Shown here one piece after another: positions 32,632 to 41,041 of a DNA stretch of 64,000 nucleotides. Source of the stretch: AC-32 sp035518635 (GTDB lineage: Bacteria > Actinomycetota > Thermoleophilia > Gaiellales > Gaiellaceae); contig DATIXI010000039.1 of NCBI GenBank assembly GCA_035518635.1, forward strand, positions 58,356-122,355, written 5' to 3'. The notes under the pieces are model-generated. The model was not told where the DNA came from and did not search any database. It saw only the letters and a list, made by a program, of their open reading frames with translations. The translations under genes were made by a program, and so were the position numbers. Each line of letters opens with the position of its first letter. Position 1 is the stretch's first letter.

Positions 32632-33345
32632 CTAGCGTCCGACGCCGTCGCGGCTCCAGCCGGTGAACGCGCCGTGGCGCTTCGCGCCGTCGGGGAGCTC
32701 CGGGGGAAGCCCGGCCGCGCAGGCCTCGGCGGCCATGCGCCAGAGCCGGACCAGCTCCGCACCGACGATCTCGGCGGCCTCCGCGTAGCCCTTCCGGTTC
32801 CGCGGCAGCTCCGAGACGTCGATCGGCTCGCCCCAGACGACCGCGCACAGCCGCCGGTTTGCCGGCGACCAGTGGAACGTGTCGAGCGCGCAGGGGATGA
32901 TCGGCGCGCCCTCCTGCATCGCGATCATCAGGCCCCCCGGGTGAATCGGCCCGGGATACCCGAAGCGCTGCCTCGTGCCCTCGATGTGGACGCAGACGAG
33001 GTTGCCGTCGCGCACCAGCTGGCGCGCGAGCCGCAGCGCGTCGCGGTCGCCCTCGCCCCGGCGCACAGGGAAGACCCCGAGCCAGCGCAGGATCGCGCCC
33101 AGGACGGGGATCTCGAGCAGCTCCGCCTTCGCCAGGAACCGGATCGGCCGGGGGCTGAAGGAACCGATCAGCGGATGGTCGATCCCGGAAAAGTGGTTGG
33201 CCGCGATCACCGCTCCGCCCTCGGCCGGGACGCGGTCGACGCCGTACGCCGCCGCAGGCGCGAGCCAGAGCGTCGGGGCGACGATGAGCCGGCGAGCGAA
33301 GTACCACGCCGACTCCGGATCGGTCGGGATGCCGAGCGGCGGCAC
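32632..33345 (-). CDS. 1-acyl-sn-glycerol-3-phosphate acyltransferase-like (PlsC family)
   Basis: A 237-residue acyltransferase of phospholipid synthesis. The catalytic HX4D box is NHFSGIDHP, followed by the phosphate-binding EGTR motif (HIEGTRQRFG) and the PIIPCALDT block. It probably acts at the cytoplasmic membrane face on lysophosphatidate or a related acceptor. GTG 33345 comes one base after the stop of the phasin-like gene, the last junction in a tgt-yajC-secDF-phasin-plsC operon. Confidence 0.88.
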   Translation of the reverse strand: MPPLGIPTDPESAWYFARRLIVAPTLWLAPAAAYGVDRVPAEGGAVIAANHFSGIDHPLIGSFSPRPIRFLAKAELLEIPVLGAILRWLGVFPVRRGEGDRDALRLARQLVRDGNLVCVHIEGTRQRFGYPGPIHPGGLMIAMQEGAPIIPCALDTFHWSPANRRLCAVVWGEPIDVSELPRNRKGYAEAAEIVGAELVRLWRMAAEACAAGLPPELPDGAKRHGAFTGWSRDGVGR

Positions 33346-33346
33346 G

Positions 33347-33703
33347 CTAGGCGCGCGTCGTGACGTTCTCGTCGGCAGGCTGTTCGACGAGCCGCAGCCG
33401 GTGCTCGAGCTGGGCCACCCGGAGCTCGAGCTCCTCGAGCTCCCGCTGCGTCACGAGGCCGACCTCGTGGAAGACCCCGGCCAGCCCGCTGCCCGTGCGC
33501 TCACCGAGGCGAACCGTTTCGTTGCGCCAGCGGCCGATCAGCTCCTCGATCATCGAACGCGCGTCGTCGCGGCCCATCGCGCCGCGCTCCGAGAGCTCCT
33601 CGGCCAGCGCGTCCGCCCGCTCCGCGGTCAGCGCGACCGCGCCCACACCCGCAAGGATCAGCTTCTCGGCCAGCTCGCGGAGGGTGTCAGCGCGCTCGGC
33701 CAT
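33347..33703 (-). CDS. Phasin-like helical protein
   Basis: A 118-residue, almost wholly helical protein. The N-terminal part (ELAEKLILAGVGAVALTAERADALAEEL) and the following GRDDARSMIEELIGRWRNE resemble the COG3937 polyhydroxyalkanoate granule-associated or phasin-like proteins; the C terminus is a coiled coil. No PHA synthase is in the window, so the granule role is only a family suggestion. It overlaps secDF by 17 bp at its start. Confidence 0.65.
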   Translation of the reverse strand: MAERADTLRELAEKLILAGVGAVALTAERADALAEELSERGAMGRDDARSMIEELIGRWRNETVRLGERTGSGLAGVFHEVGLVTQRELEELELRVAQLEHRLRLVEQPADENVTTRA

Positions 33704-36500
33704 GAGGTCTCGAGCGCCGACGCTGGCGCCGCCTCTCGCGCTTCGCGGCCGAGCCGGCGGGCTGCGGTAGCGGCTCGCTCGGCGGAGGCGCCTCGGGTGC
33801 TGAGTCGCCGTCGCCGTCCGTCGCTCCGAACGCGACGGCCGGGGCCGGTGCGGGCACCGGCTTGCCCTCCGCCGGAACCGTCTCCTCCGGGGTCGGCTCG
33901 GGCTCCTGGGCCTTGCGACGCGCCCAGTCGGGCTCGCGCTCCTTCCAGCTGGTGAGCAGCGGGGCGGCGATGAAGATCGACGAGTAGGCGCCGGAGACGA
34001 TGCCGACGATCAGCGCGAACGCGAAGTCCTTCAGCGTCGCGCCGCCGAAGATGTACAGCGAGACGATCGGCAGCAGCGTGATGAACGTCGTCGCCAGGGA
34101 GCGGCGGATGGTCTCCCAGAGCGAGATGTTCGCGATCGTCGCGAACGGCGCACGCCGCATCAGCGGCACGTTCTCGCGGATGCGGTCGAAGATGATGATC
34201 GTGTCGTAGATCGAGTACCCGAGCACGGTCAGCACCGCGGCCACGGTCGCGTTCGTCACCTCCCGCCCCGTCAGCGAGTAGACGCCGACCGTGATCAGGA
34301 TGTCGTGCAGCAGCGCGACCATCACGGGTAACGCGAACTTGAAGTCGAACCGGATCGCGATGTAGAGCACGATCAGGAGCAGGGAGAACAGGATCGCCGT
34401 GATCGCCGCGCGCGCGATCTGCCGCCCGAAGCTCGACGAGACGGTCTGGATCGTGAACGAGATCGGCTTCCCCTGGCCGAAGCGCGCCTTGATGTCGTTC
34501 GAGAGGCGGTTCGTCTGAGCCTCGGTCAGCGAGCGCATCCGCAGCTGGAAGTTCTGGTAGCTGTCGGTCCCGAACACCCGGCCGCGGCCCTGGACGACGG
34601 GCTCCTTCGCGAACGTGCTCGCGTCGGTGCGCACCTTCGCGAGCGAGACGGGCTGGGGGGTCTTGAACGTGACCTGCGTCCCGCCCTTGAAGTCGATCCC
34701 GAAGTTCAGGCCCTTCACGGCGAGCGAGGTGATCGAGATCAGGATCACGGCGCCGGAGATCGCGAACCACGTCCTGCGGCGCCGCATGAAGTCGATCTGC
34801 AGCCACTTGCCCGCCTGTTCGCCCGAGGCGCCCATGAAGCGCGGGTTCTCGAACCAGCTGAAGCCCGCGAGCAGGCCGAGCATCGCCCTCGTCGCCGCGA
34901 CCGCGGTGAGCAGCGAGATCACCGTCCCGATCATCAGCATCAGCGCGAAGCCCTTGACGCCGGCCGTCGCGACTGCGAACAGGACCGCCGCCGTGATCAC
35001 GGTCACGACGTTCGCGTCGAGGATCGTGTGGAAGCCTTTGGCGTAGCCGGCCGAGATCGCCGCGCGCACGGACTTCCCGGACCGCACCTCTTCCTTGATG
35101 CGTTCGAAGATGACGACGTTCGCGTCTGCCGCCACGCCGATGGTCAGGATCAGGCCCGCGAAGCCCGGCAGGGTGAGGGTGACGTTGAAGAGCAGGATCG
35201 CCGCGTAGAGCAGGGCCGCGTAGATGCCGAGGCCGATCACCGCGACGACGCCCAGGAAGCGGTAGAGGACGAGCAGGAAGATCGCGACGAGGATCAGGCC
35301 GATGAGCGCGGCGGTCTTCGCCTCCCTCAGCGAGTCCGCGCCGAGCGTCGCGGAGACGTCGGTGCGCTCGATCTGCTCGAACTTCACGGGCAGCGCGCCG
35401 GTCTGGAGCACGAGCGCGAGGTTCTTCGCCTCGGTGAACGTGTTGATGTTCGAGATCTCGGCGCCGCCGGCGCTCGGGTCGATCCCGCTCGGGTTCTTCT
35501 TGTAGTCGATGTACGGCGTCGACTTCAGCTCGCCGTCGAGAACGATCGCGAAGTGCTGCGCGTACTTCGTGATCGTGTTGATGTCGTTCGCGCCGCCCTC
35601 GCCGGCGGCGTCGGCCAGGGCCTGGCCCCGCGCGGCCTCGGCGGCCGTGATCTTCTCGAACTTCTTGTTGCCCTCGCTCTTGAAGCCGAGCTGGACGATG
35701 TTGCCCTCGCCCTGGGTGCTGATGTCGGCCTTGATGTCCGAGAGCTTCAGGTCGCCGCCGTTCGCCTCCGGGATCGAGTCGGTCGCGCTGTCGGGCTGGT
35801 ACTTGAAGAGGTAGTAGAGGACCGGCGCGTTGACCTGGGCCTGCGTCTGTCCAGGACAGCCTGTCGTGGTCTGGCAATTGATCACGGTCATGCCCTCGGG
35901 GACCGCGAGGATCCTCCAGCCCTTCGGCAGCTTCCCGTTGAGCGCCGGCGTGTCGAGCAGCTTCTCCCTCGTGTCCTCCGGGCCCCGCTTCAGCTTCTGC
36001 TTGTCGTTGAAGAGGTAGTACGCGGTCGGGGTCCCGCTCTTCGCCTGCGGCTGTACCTGGTCGAGGAGGTGGTAGAGACTGGCCTCCGCGATCACGCCGC
36101 CGTTCCCGTCGCTCGAAGGACCGGTGACGTCGTTCTCCAGGTCGAAGAACTGGAGCTGGGCGGTCTTGCCGATGATCGCCGCCGCCTTCGCCGGGTCGTG
36201 GACGCCAGCGAGCTCGATCACGATCTGGTTCTTGCCCTGCTTCCTGATCTCGGGCTCGGAGACGCCGAGCTTGTCGATCCGGTTCCGCATGATCGAGACC
36301 GAGCGGTCCATGTCGTCCGAGGTCAGCGTGTGGTTCGTCGGCGGGACCGCCTTGAGGACGACCTCGAGCCCGCCCTGGAGGTCCAGGCCGAGCGTCAGCT
36401 TCTTGTGCACCGGCGAACCGGGGACGCCGAGCGCGACAACGCCCGCCAGGGCCAGGAGAATCAGCCCGACGAGGATCAGATGAGAGCGTCGATTCGACAT
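33687..36500 (-). CDS. secDF: Protein translocase subunit SecDF (SecD-SecF fusion)
   Basis: Proton-driven translocase component that pulls secreted proteins across the membrane. The 937 residues combine SecD (about 1-545, with the LGLDLQGGLEVVL entry motif and TLTLPGFAGLILTIGVAADANVVIFERIKEE in the membrane part) and SecF (from about 560, with GIDFKGGTQVTF and TVLGYSIYDTIIIFDRIREN). Twelve membrane helices are expected. A long Pro/Ala/Glu tail ending in an Arg-rich patch follows. Many actinobacteria keep secD and secF separate, so the fusion is notable. It lies 18 bp after yajC. Confidence 0.96.
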   Translation of the reverse strand: MSNRRSHLILVGLILLALAGVVALGVPGSPVHKKLTLGLDLQGGLEVVLKAVPPTNHTLTSDDMDRSVSIMRNRIDKLGVSEPEIRKQGKNQIVIELAGVHDPAKAAAIIGKTAQLQFFDLENDVTGPSSDGNGGVIAEASLYHLLDQVQPQAKSGTPTAYYLFNDKQKLKRGPEDTREKLLDTPALNGKLPKGWRILAVPEGMTVINCQTTTGCPGQTQAQVNAPVLYYLFKYQPDSATDSIPEANGGDLKLSDIKADISTQGEGNIVQLGFKSEGNKKFEKITAAEAARGQALADAAGEGGANDINTITKYAQHFAIVLDGELKSTPYIDYKKNPSGIDPSAGGAEISNINTFTEAKNLALVLQTGALPVKFEQIERTDVSATLGADSLREAKTAALIGLILVAIFLLVLYRFLGVVAVIGLGIYAALLYAAILLFNVTLTLPGFAGLILTIGVAADANVVIFERIKEEVRSGKSVRAAISAGYAKGFHTILDANVVTVITAAVLFAVATAGVKGFALMLMIGTVISLLTAVAATRAMLGLLAGFSWFENPRFMGASGEQAGKWLQIDFMRRRRTWFAISGAVILISITSLAVKGLNFGIDFKGGTQVTFKTPQPVSLAKVRTDASTFAKEPVVQGRGRVFGTDSYQNFQLRMRSLTEAQTNRLSNDIKARFGQGKPISFTIQTVSSSFGRQIARAAITAILFSLLLIVLYIAIRFDFKFALPVMVALLHDILITVGVYSLTGREVTNATVAAVLTVLGYSIYDTIIIFDRIRENVPLMRRAPFATIANISLWETIRRSLATTFITLLPIVSLYIFGGATLKDFAFALIVGIVSGAYSSIFIAAPLLTSWKEREPDWARRKAQEPEPTPEETVPAEGKPVPAPAPAVAFGATDGDGDSAPEAPPPSEPLPQPAGSAAKRERRRQRRRSRPHGRAR

Positions 36501-36518
36501 GCGGAAGGTGGAAAAAGA

Positions 36519-36887
36519 TTAGCCGTCGTCCGAGGCGACCGGCTTCTTCGCCACCTCCTCGTGTTCCTGCTCGGCCGACTCCTCGTCGGGCTCGTCCTCG
36601 GGCTCTTCCTCGAGTTCTTCCTCGGGTTCCTCGCGCGGCACGATCGCGCCCACAGCCCGACGGTCGAGACGCGCGACCGTGCCCGGCGCAATCTCGACAT
36701 CGAGGACGTCGCCCTCGATCGAGACGACGGTGGCGTGGAGCCCGCCGGCGGTGATGATCTCGTCTCCGGTCCTGAGGTGGTCCTGCATCTGGCTCTGTGT
36801 CTGGGCGCGCTGCCGCTGCGGCCTGATGATGAACAGCCACAGGATGATGACGAGCAGGATGATCGGGAGCAGGAAGGAGATGTTCAC
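36519..36887 (-). CDS. yajC: Preprotein translocase subunit YajC
   Basis: A 122-residue membrane protein partnering SecDF. It has one N-terminal helix (residues 3-21) followed by IRPQRQRAQ and the conserved LRTGDEIITAGGLHATVVSIE. The C terminus is a highly acidic Glu-rich tail of about 40 residues. The start overlaps the tgt stop by 4 bp, giving the widespread tgt-yajC-secDF order. Confidence 0.95.
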   Translation of the reverse strand: MNISFLLPIILLVIILWLFIIRPQRQRAQTQSQMQDHLRTGDEIITAGGLHATVVSIEGDVLDVEIAPGTVARLDRRAVGAIVPREEPEEELEEEPEDEPDEESAEQEHEEVAKKPVASDDG

Positions 36888-38005
36888 GTCGGTACCTCTC
36901 GAGCGCTGTGCAGCGTCGCCAGCGCGGCCTCCTTGTAAGACGCGAATTCGCCGCGTTCGATTGCGGCGCGCGCGCCTGCCACGAGATCCAGCACGAAGCG
37001 CAGATTATGCAGGGTCAGGAGGCGGTGCCCCAGGAGCTCCTGCTGGTTGACGAGGTGCCGGAGGTACGCGCGCGAGAACCGCGTGCAGGCCGGGCACGTG
37101 CAGCCCTCGTCGAGCGGTCGCGGATCGTCGCCGAAGCGCGCGTTCTTGAGGTTGATCCGCCCCTCCCAGGTAAGCGCCGAGCCCGTGCGCGCGGTGCGGG
37201 TGGGCAGGACGCAGTCGAACATGTCGATCCCGCGCCCGATCACCTCGAGCACGCCCTCGGGGTCGCCGATGCCCATGAAGTAGCGCGGCTTCTCGGCGGG
37301 AAGGAGCTCGGTCGCCCAGGCCGTCGTGTCGAGCATCACTTCGCGCGGCTCGCCGATCGCGAGGCCGCCGAGCGCGTGGCCGTCGAAGTCGAGGGCGGTG
37401 ATCTCCTCGATCGAGCGGCGCCTGAGCTCGGGGTCGGCCGCGCCCTGGGCGATCCCGAACAGGAGCTGGCCGGGAGCGCGGTCGGCGTGGCGCTGACGTT
37501 CGGCCCAGAGCGTCGTCAGCCGTACCGCCTCCTCGAGCTCGGGCCCCGGTGAGCCGGCAGGCGGGCAGACGTCGAGGCACATCGCGATGTCGGAGCCGAG
37601 CTCTGCCTGGACGCTCGCGGCGAGCTCGGGCGTGAACCGCTCGGGCCGGCCGTCGTAGACGGAGCGGAACGTCACCCCGTCGTCGTCGCGGGCGAGGATC
37701 GTGTCGCGGAGCGAGAAGACCTGGAAGCCGCCGGAGTCGGTCAGGATCGGGCCGTCCCAGGCCATGAACCCGTGCAGCCCGCCGAGCCCGCGGATCAGCC
37801 CGGCGCCCGGGCGGAAATGCAGGTGGTAGGTGTTGCAGAGCAGGATCTCCGCGCCGAGGCCGTGAAGCTCGTCCGGGTCGACGCTCTTGACGGTCGCCTT
37901 GGTTCCGACCGGCATGAACGCGGGCGTACGTACGTCCCCGTGCGCGGTCGAGAGCACCCCGGCCCGAGCAGCCCTGTCCGTCGCCGCCAGCGCAAAGTGG
38001 GTCAT
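36884..38005 (-). CDS. tgt: tRNA-guanine transglycosylase
   Basis: Exchanges guanine 34 of GUN-anticodon tRNAs for the preQ1 base. The 373 residues include ILTDSGGFQVFSL, the catalytic Asp region MFDCVLPTRTARTG, and the zinc site CTCPACTRFSRAYLRHL with a downstream His. ATG 38005 is chosen since MTHFALAATD begins the conserved domain; an upstream in-frame ATG at 38050 adds only low-complexity residues. Partner enzymes QueA (38142) and QueG (57423) are in the window. Confidence 0.96.
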   Translation of the reverse strand: MTHFALAATDRAARAGVLSTAHGDVRTPAFMPVGTKATVKSVDPDELHGLGAEILLCNTYHLHFRPGAGLIRGLGGLHGFMAWDGPILTDSGGFQVFSLRDTILARDDDGVTFRSVYDGRPERFTPELAASVQAELGSDIAMCLDVCPPAGSPGPELEEAVRLTTLWAERQRHADRAPGQLLFGIAQGAADPELRRRSIEEITALDFDGHALGGLAIGEPREVMLDTTAWATELLPAEKPRYFMGIGDPEGVLEVIGRGIDMFDCVLPTRTARTGSALTWEGRINLKNARFGDDPRPLDEGCTCPACTRFSRAYLRHLVNQQELLGHRLLTLHNLRFVLDLVAGARAAIERGEFASYKEAALATLHSAREVPT

Positions 38006-38066
38006 GCCCGCCCGAATCCCCCTCCCTGGGTGGGGTGAGTGGGGCGCCACCCTCGCTCCCGCTTCG

Positions 38067-38095
38067 AGGGTACCGCCGCAAGACGCACGTGTCTG
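38067..38095 (-). promoter_or_regulatory. Candidate promoter of the tgt-yajC-secDF operon
   Basis: CAGACA (38095-38090), a 17-bp spacer and TACCCT (38072-38067) on the minus strand, with a leader of about 55 nt. It lies in the 136-bp gap between queA and tgt. Confidence 0.55.
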
Positions 38096-38141
38096 TGACG
38101 CGGATGCGCCGAGAGCGTGCTGATCCCTCCCCAGGCGGCGG

Positions 38142-39086
38142 TCACAGGATCAGCATCGCGTCGCCGAAGCTGTAGAACCGGTAGCGCTCCTCGATCGCGA
38201 GCCGGTAGAGGCGGCGCGTCTCCTCGATCCCGGCGAACGCCATCACGAGGGCGAGCAGCGTCGAGCGCGGGAGGTGGAAGTTCGTCAGCAGCGAGTCCAC
38301 GCGGCGGAACTGGAAGCCGGGCGTGATGAAGAGGTCGGTGCGGCCGGTCAACGGAGCGCCGCGCGCCAGCGACTCGAGCACGCGAACGGTCGTCGTGCCG
38401 ACGGCGAGAGCCCGGGTCGCGGTGCGGATCCGCTCCCAGGCGCACATCGAGACCTCGTAGCGCTCGCTGTGCAGCTCGTGTCCGGCGAGGTCGTCGGCCG
38501 AGATCGGCCGGAACGTGTCGAGGCCCACGTGCAGGGTCACGCGCTCCACCTCGAGCCGCTCGAGCAGCTCGCGCGTGAAGTGCAGCCCCGCGGTCGGCGC
38601 AGCCGCGGAGCCCGCGTTCTCGGCGTAGACGGTCTGGTAGCGCTCGGGATCGGCGAGCGGCTCGGTGATGTACGGAGGAAGCGGGGCCTCGCCCTTCGGC
38701 TCGCCCTCGACCCGCAGCCGCCAGCGCCCGTCGCCGAGCGGCTCGACCAGCTCGACAGGGCCGAGCCGCTGCCCGGGCCGGAGCCGGCGTGACGGCCGCG
38801 CGAGCCCCTCCCAGAGCCCGCTCGGGCCGACCCGCTCCAGCAGCAGCACCTCCGCGTCCCCCCCGCCCGGCCGCTCGAGCCGGATCCGCGCGGGCAGCAC
38901 TCGCGTGTCGTTGACCACGACGAGCGTGTCCCCGGCCAGCTCTTCGGGCAGCTCGTCGAAGCGGCGGTGGCGAACCTCGCCCGTCCCGCGCTCGTAGACG
39001 AGCAGGCGCGACCGATCCCTGGGCTCGAGCGGCCGCTGGGCGATCAGCTCCGCTGGGAGCTCGTACTCGAGCTCGGCCGACTTCAT
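38142..39086 (-). CDS. queA: S-adenosylmethionine:tRNA ribosyltransferase-isomerase
   Basis: Converts preQ1 in tRNA to epoxyqueuosine using the ribosyl moiety of SAM. The 314 residues show YELPAELIAQRPLEPRDRSRLLV at the start, VVNDTRVLPAR, SAAAPTAGLHFT and TNFHLPRSTLL. It is upstream of tgt in the same orientation but separated by 136 bp. ATG 39086 follows TAGCGT by 9 nt; that element overlaps the -10 of the divergent gene at 39114. Confidence 0.96.
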   Translation of the reverse strand: MKSAELEYELPAELIAQRPLEPRDRSRLLVYERGTGEVRHRRFDELPEELAGDTLVVVNDTRVLPARIRLERPGGGDAEVLLLERVGPSGLWEGLARPSRRLRPGQRLGPVELVEPLGDGRWRLRVEGEPKGEAPLPPYITEPLADPERYQTVYAENAGSAAAPTAGLHFTRELLERLEVERVTLHVGLDTFRPISADDLAGHELHSERYEVSMCAWERIRTATRALAVGTTTVRVLESLARGAPLTGRTDLFITPGFQFRRVDSLLTNFHLPRSTLLALVMAFAGIEETRRLYRLAIEERYRFYSFGDAMLIL

Positions 39087-39095
39087 CCGACGCGA

Positions 39096-39105
39096 ACGCT
39101 ACCGT
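39096..39105. promoter_or_regulatory. Shared bidirectional -10 elements, queA / coiled-coil gene
   Basis: ACGCTACCGT contains TAGCGT on the minus strand (9 nt before ATG 39086) and TACCGT on the plus strand (8 nt before ATG 39114). The two hexamers share the central TA step. Confidence 0.55.
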
Positions 39106-39113
39106 TGCCGCCG

Positions 39114-39560
39114 ATGACCGACGACGCGATCGAGCGCGCGCGCGAGCGGCTAAGGGAGGCCGCTGAGGGACGCCCCGACGCCGCGGCGGTCGAAGCCGCG
39201 CTCGAGCGCGTCCGCCTCCAGGCGGAGGAGCTCGCGCTCGCGGCCGCACAGGTCGAGGCCACGCTCCCGGAGCGGATCGAGGGCGCGCTGCAGGACGGCC
39301 TGCGCGAGCAGGTCAAGCCGGTCGGCCGCAACCTCGCGGAGATCCGCGGCCTCTCGAACCAGGTGATCCGCCGGCTCGAGCGGATCGAGGGCGACCTGCT
39401 CGCCGAGCGGCACGCGCGCGTAGACGACCTCGCGTTGCTCGTCGACCTCGTCAGCTCGGGCTGGAAGTCGGTGGACGAGCGCCTCGGCTCGCTGGAGCGG
39501 AACCTCCAGGCGAGCGAAGGTGCGAGCGTCTACCGCATTGAGGAACGCCGCGCGGGCTAG
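39114..39560 (+). CDS. Coiled-coil hypothetical protein
   Basis: A 148-residue, highly charged helical protein without recognised domain. Heptad-like patterns run through residues 5-60 and 75-130. No signal peptide. It may be an oligomeric scaffold, but the sequence gives no function. The last codon and stop share CTAG with the stop of the convergent gene at 39557. Confidence 0.6.
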   Translation: MTDDAIERARERLREAAEGRPDAAAVEAALERVRLQAEELALAAAQVEATLPERIEGALQDGLREQVKPVGRNLAEIRGLSNQVIRRLERIEGDLLAERHARVDDLALLVDLVSSGWKSVDERLGSLERNLQASEGASVYRIEERRAG

Positions 39561-40138
39561 CTGCTCGGCCGGTACACGCCGCCCTTCCGGTCGGAGGGCT
39601 CGACGAGGACGAGTCGGTCAGGCGGGGGAAGCGGGCTGATGCCGTGAGCATCGTCGAGCCAATCGTGGACGTCGATGCACGAGAGATAGCCGTCGTCCAG
39701 GAAGACGATGATGCCGCCGATGCTCTCGCCGTCCGCATCGAGGATCAGCGCCTCGTTCGGAATGGGGCTCGGCGTGGATAGGGCTCTGGGAGCACCAGGC
39801 TCCACCTGGAAGTTGACCGAGGCGCAGCCGCATCCCCAGTAGGCGCTGACAGCGGTCGAATCCACCTGGGCAACCAGCTCGTCCCGACCCTCGAAGTCAG
39901 CGTGGCCGAGAATCGCCAGCAGTGTCTCTCGCTCGCTCGGCAGCAGCGGACGCGGGAGCTCCGGACGGGCGTTCAGGACGGCTTGGATTTCCTCGGAGCT
40001 GAGCCCGGCATCGTGCGCGGCCGCCTGGAGCTGAGCGCGACTGGCGACGAGCTCTTCTGTCGGTGTGTGAGTGAGCGCCGAGATCGCCTCGCGCCGTCTC
40101 TGCTCGCGGCCCTCATCGACGCCGTCGACTTCCGTCAC
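39557..40138 (-). CDS. Conserved hypothetical protein with CGC motif
   Basis: A 193-residue soluble protein, family not named with confidence. An N-terminal helical half (ELVASRAQLQAAAHDAGLSSEEIQAVL, then RETLLAILGHADFEGRDELVAQ) precedes a beta-rich half with the motif YWGCGCASVNF and GGIIVFLDDGYLSCIDVHDW. GTG 40138 is preferred because TAGAGT ends 8 nt before it; ATG 40159 would place the start before that element. It would begin inside the 3' end of the flippase-like gene (26-bp overlap). Confidence 0.6.
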   Translation of the reverse strand: MTEVDGVDEGREQRRREAISALTHTPTEELVASRAQLQAAAHDAGLSSEEIQAVLNARPELPRPLLPSERETLLAILGHADFEGRDELVAQVDSTAVSAYWGCGCASVNFQVEPGAPRALSTPSPIPNEALILDADGESIGGIIVFLDDGYLSCIDVHDWLDDAHGISPLPPPDRLVLVEPSDRKGGVYRPSS

Positions 40139-40997
40139 GGGCGACCACTCTATGGCCATCTCCCTCCGCGCGAGCGAGACGCTCTTCCACCGTGAGCCCG
40201 ATCAGGCCGAGGGCGACTGCGAACCACAGCGTGGCGAGGCGGATCAGCACCGTTGCGGCGGCGGCCGCTACCTTGGTCGTGTCTCCGAGGTGACGGATCA
40301 GGCCGGTCATGCTCGCCTCGGCGACACCGAGGCCGCCCGGGAGGAACGAGAGCGCCCCTGCGAGGCTCCCGACCGAGAAGACCACGACCGTGTCCGCGAG
40401 CGACAGGTCGAGGTCGAGCCCGCGGACGCAGACGTACGCGGCCAGGCACTCGAAGAACCACGAGACCGCCGAGAGCGCGGTCATCGTGACGAGCAGCCAG
40501 GCACCGAGCAGCTGCCTCGCGGCGACCGGCGCCTCGCCGAGCGCGGCGAAGCGGCCGAGCAGCGGGCTGTGCACCACGAACACGATCGCCGCCACGCCTG
40601 CGAGCGCGAGGACGAGGAGCGGCCAGCGGTCCGTGCTGGCCCCCGCGATCACCGCGAGCACGACGACGCCGGTCGCGTCCGTCACCCGCTCCGCGAGCAC
40701 CACCGGCGCCGAGCGGCGGACCGGCACCTCGAACGAGCGCCGCAGGAGCCCGCACTTCAGCACCTCGCCGGCCTTGCCCGGCGTGATCGTCATCGTCAGC
40801 CCCGCGACGAAGACAGCGAAGCTCCGCCCCGTGGGCACCTCGATCCCCACGCGCCGCAGGTAGATCTCCCAGCGGCCGAAGCGGATCAGGTAGTTGACGG
40901 CCGTCAGGGCGAGCGCGAGCGGGAACAGCTCCCAGCGGAAGCTGCCGAGCTGGTCGAACAAGCCGAAGTCCGAGTAGAACGCGAGCGCCACGAACAC
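40113..40997 (-). CDS. Flippase-like membrane protein (LPG_synthase_TM / AglD family)
   Basis: About 294 residues with seven to eight membrane helices and the family features LIRFGRWEIYLRRVGI and FLPGGLGVAEASMTGLI. Relatives flip or modify polyprenyl or phospholipid-linked substrates; the substrate here is unknown. GTG 40997 is the first usable start, yet the open frame continues hydrophobically to a CTG near 41041 beside the ubiA stop, so the true N terminus may be up to 15 residues longer. It follows the UbiA prenyltransferase gene. Confidence 0.8.
   Translation of the reverse strand: MFVALAFYSDFGLFDQLGSFRWELFPLALALTAVNYLIRFGRWEIYLRRVGIEVPTGRSFAVFVAGLTMTITPGKAGEVLKCGLLRRSFEVPVRRSAPVVLAERVTDATGVVVLAVIAGASTDRWPLLVLALAGVAAIVFVVHSPLLGRFAALGEAPVAARQLLGAWLLVTMTALSAVSWFFECLAAYVCVRGLDLDLSLADTVVVFSVGSLAGALSFLPGGLGVAEASMTGLIRHLGDTTKVAAAAATVLIRLATLWFAVALGLIGLTVEERLARAEGDGHRVVARDGSRRRR
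40147..40152 (-). promoter_or_regulatory. Leaderless -10 element of the CGC-motif protein gene
   Basis: TAGAGT on the minus strand ends 8 nt before GTG 40138, inside the end of the flippase-like gene. Confidence 0.4.
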
Positions 40998-41041
40998 GGC
41001 GACCGCGAGCGCGACGGTGAGGACGAGAGCGCGCTTCAGCT

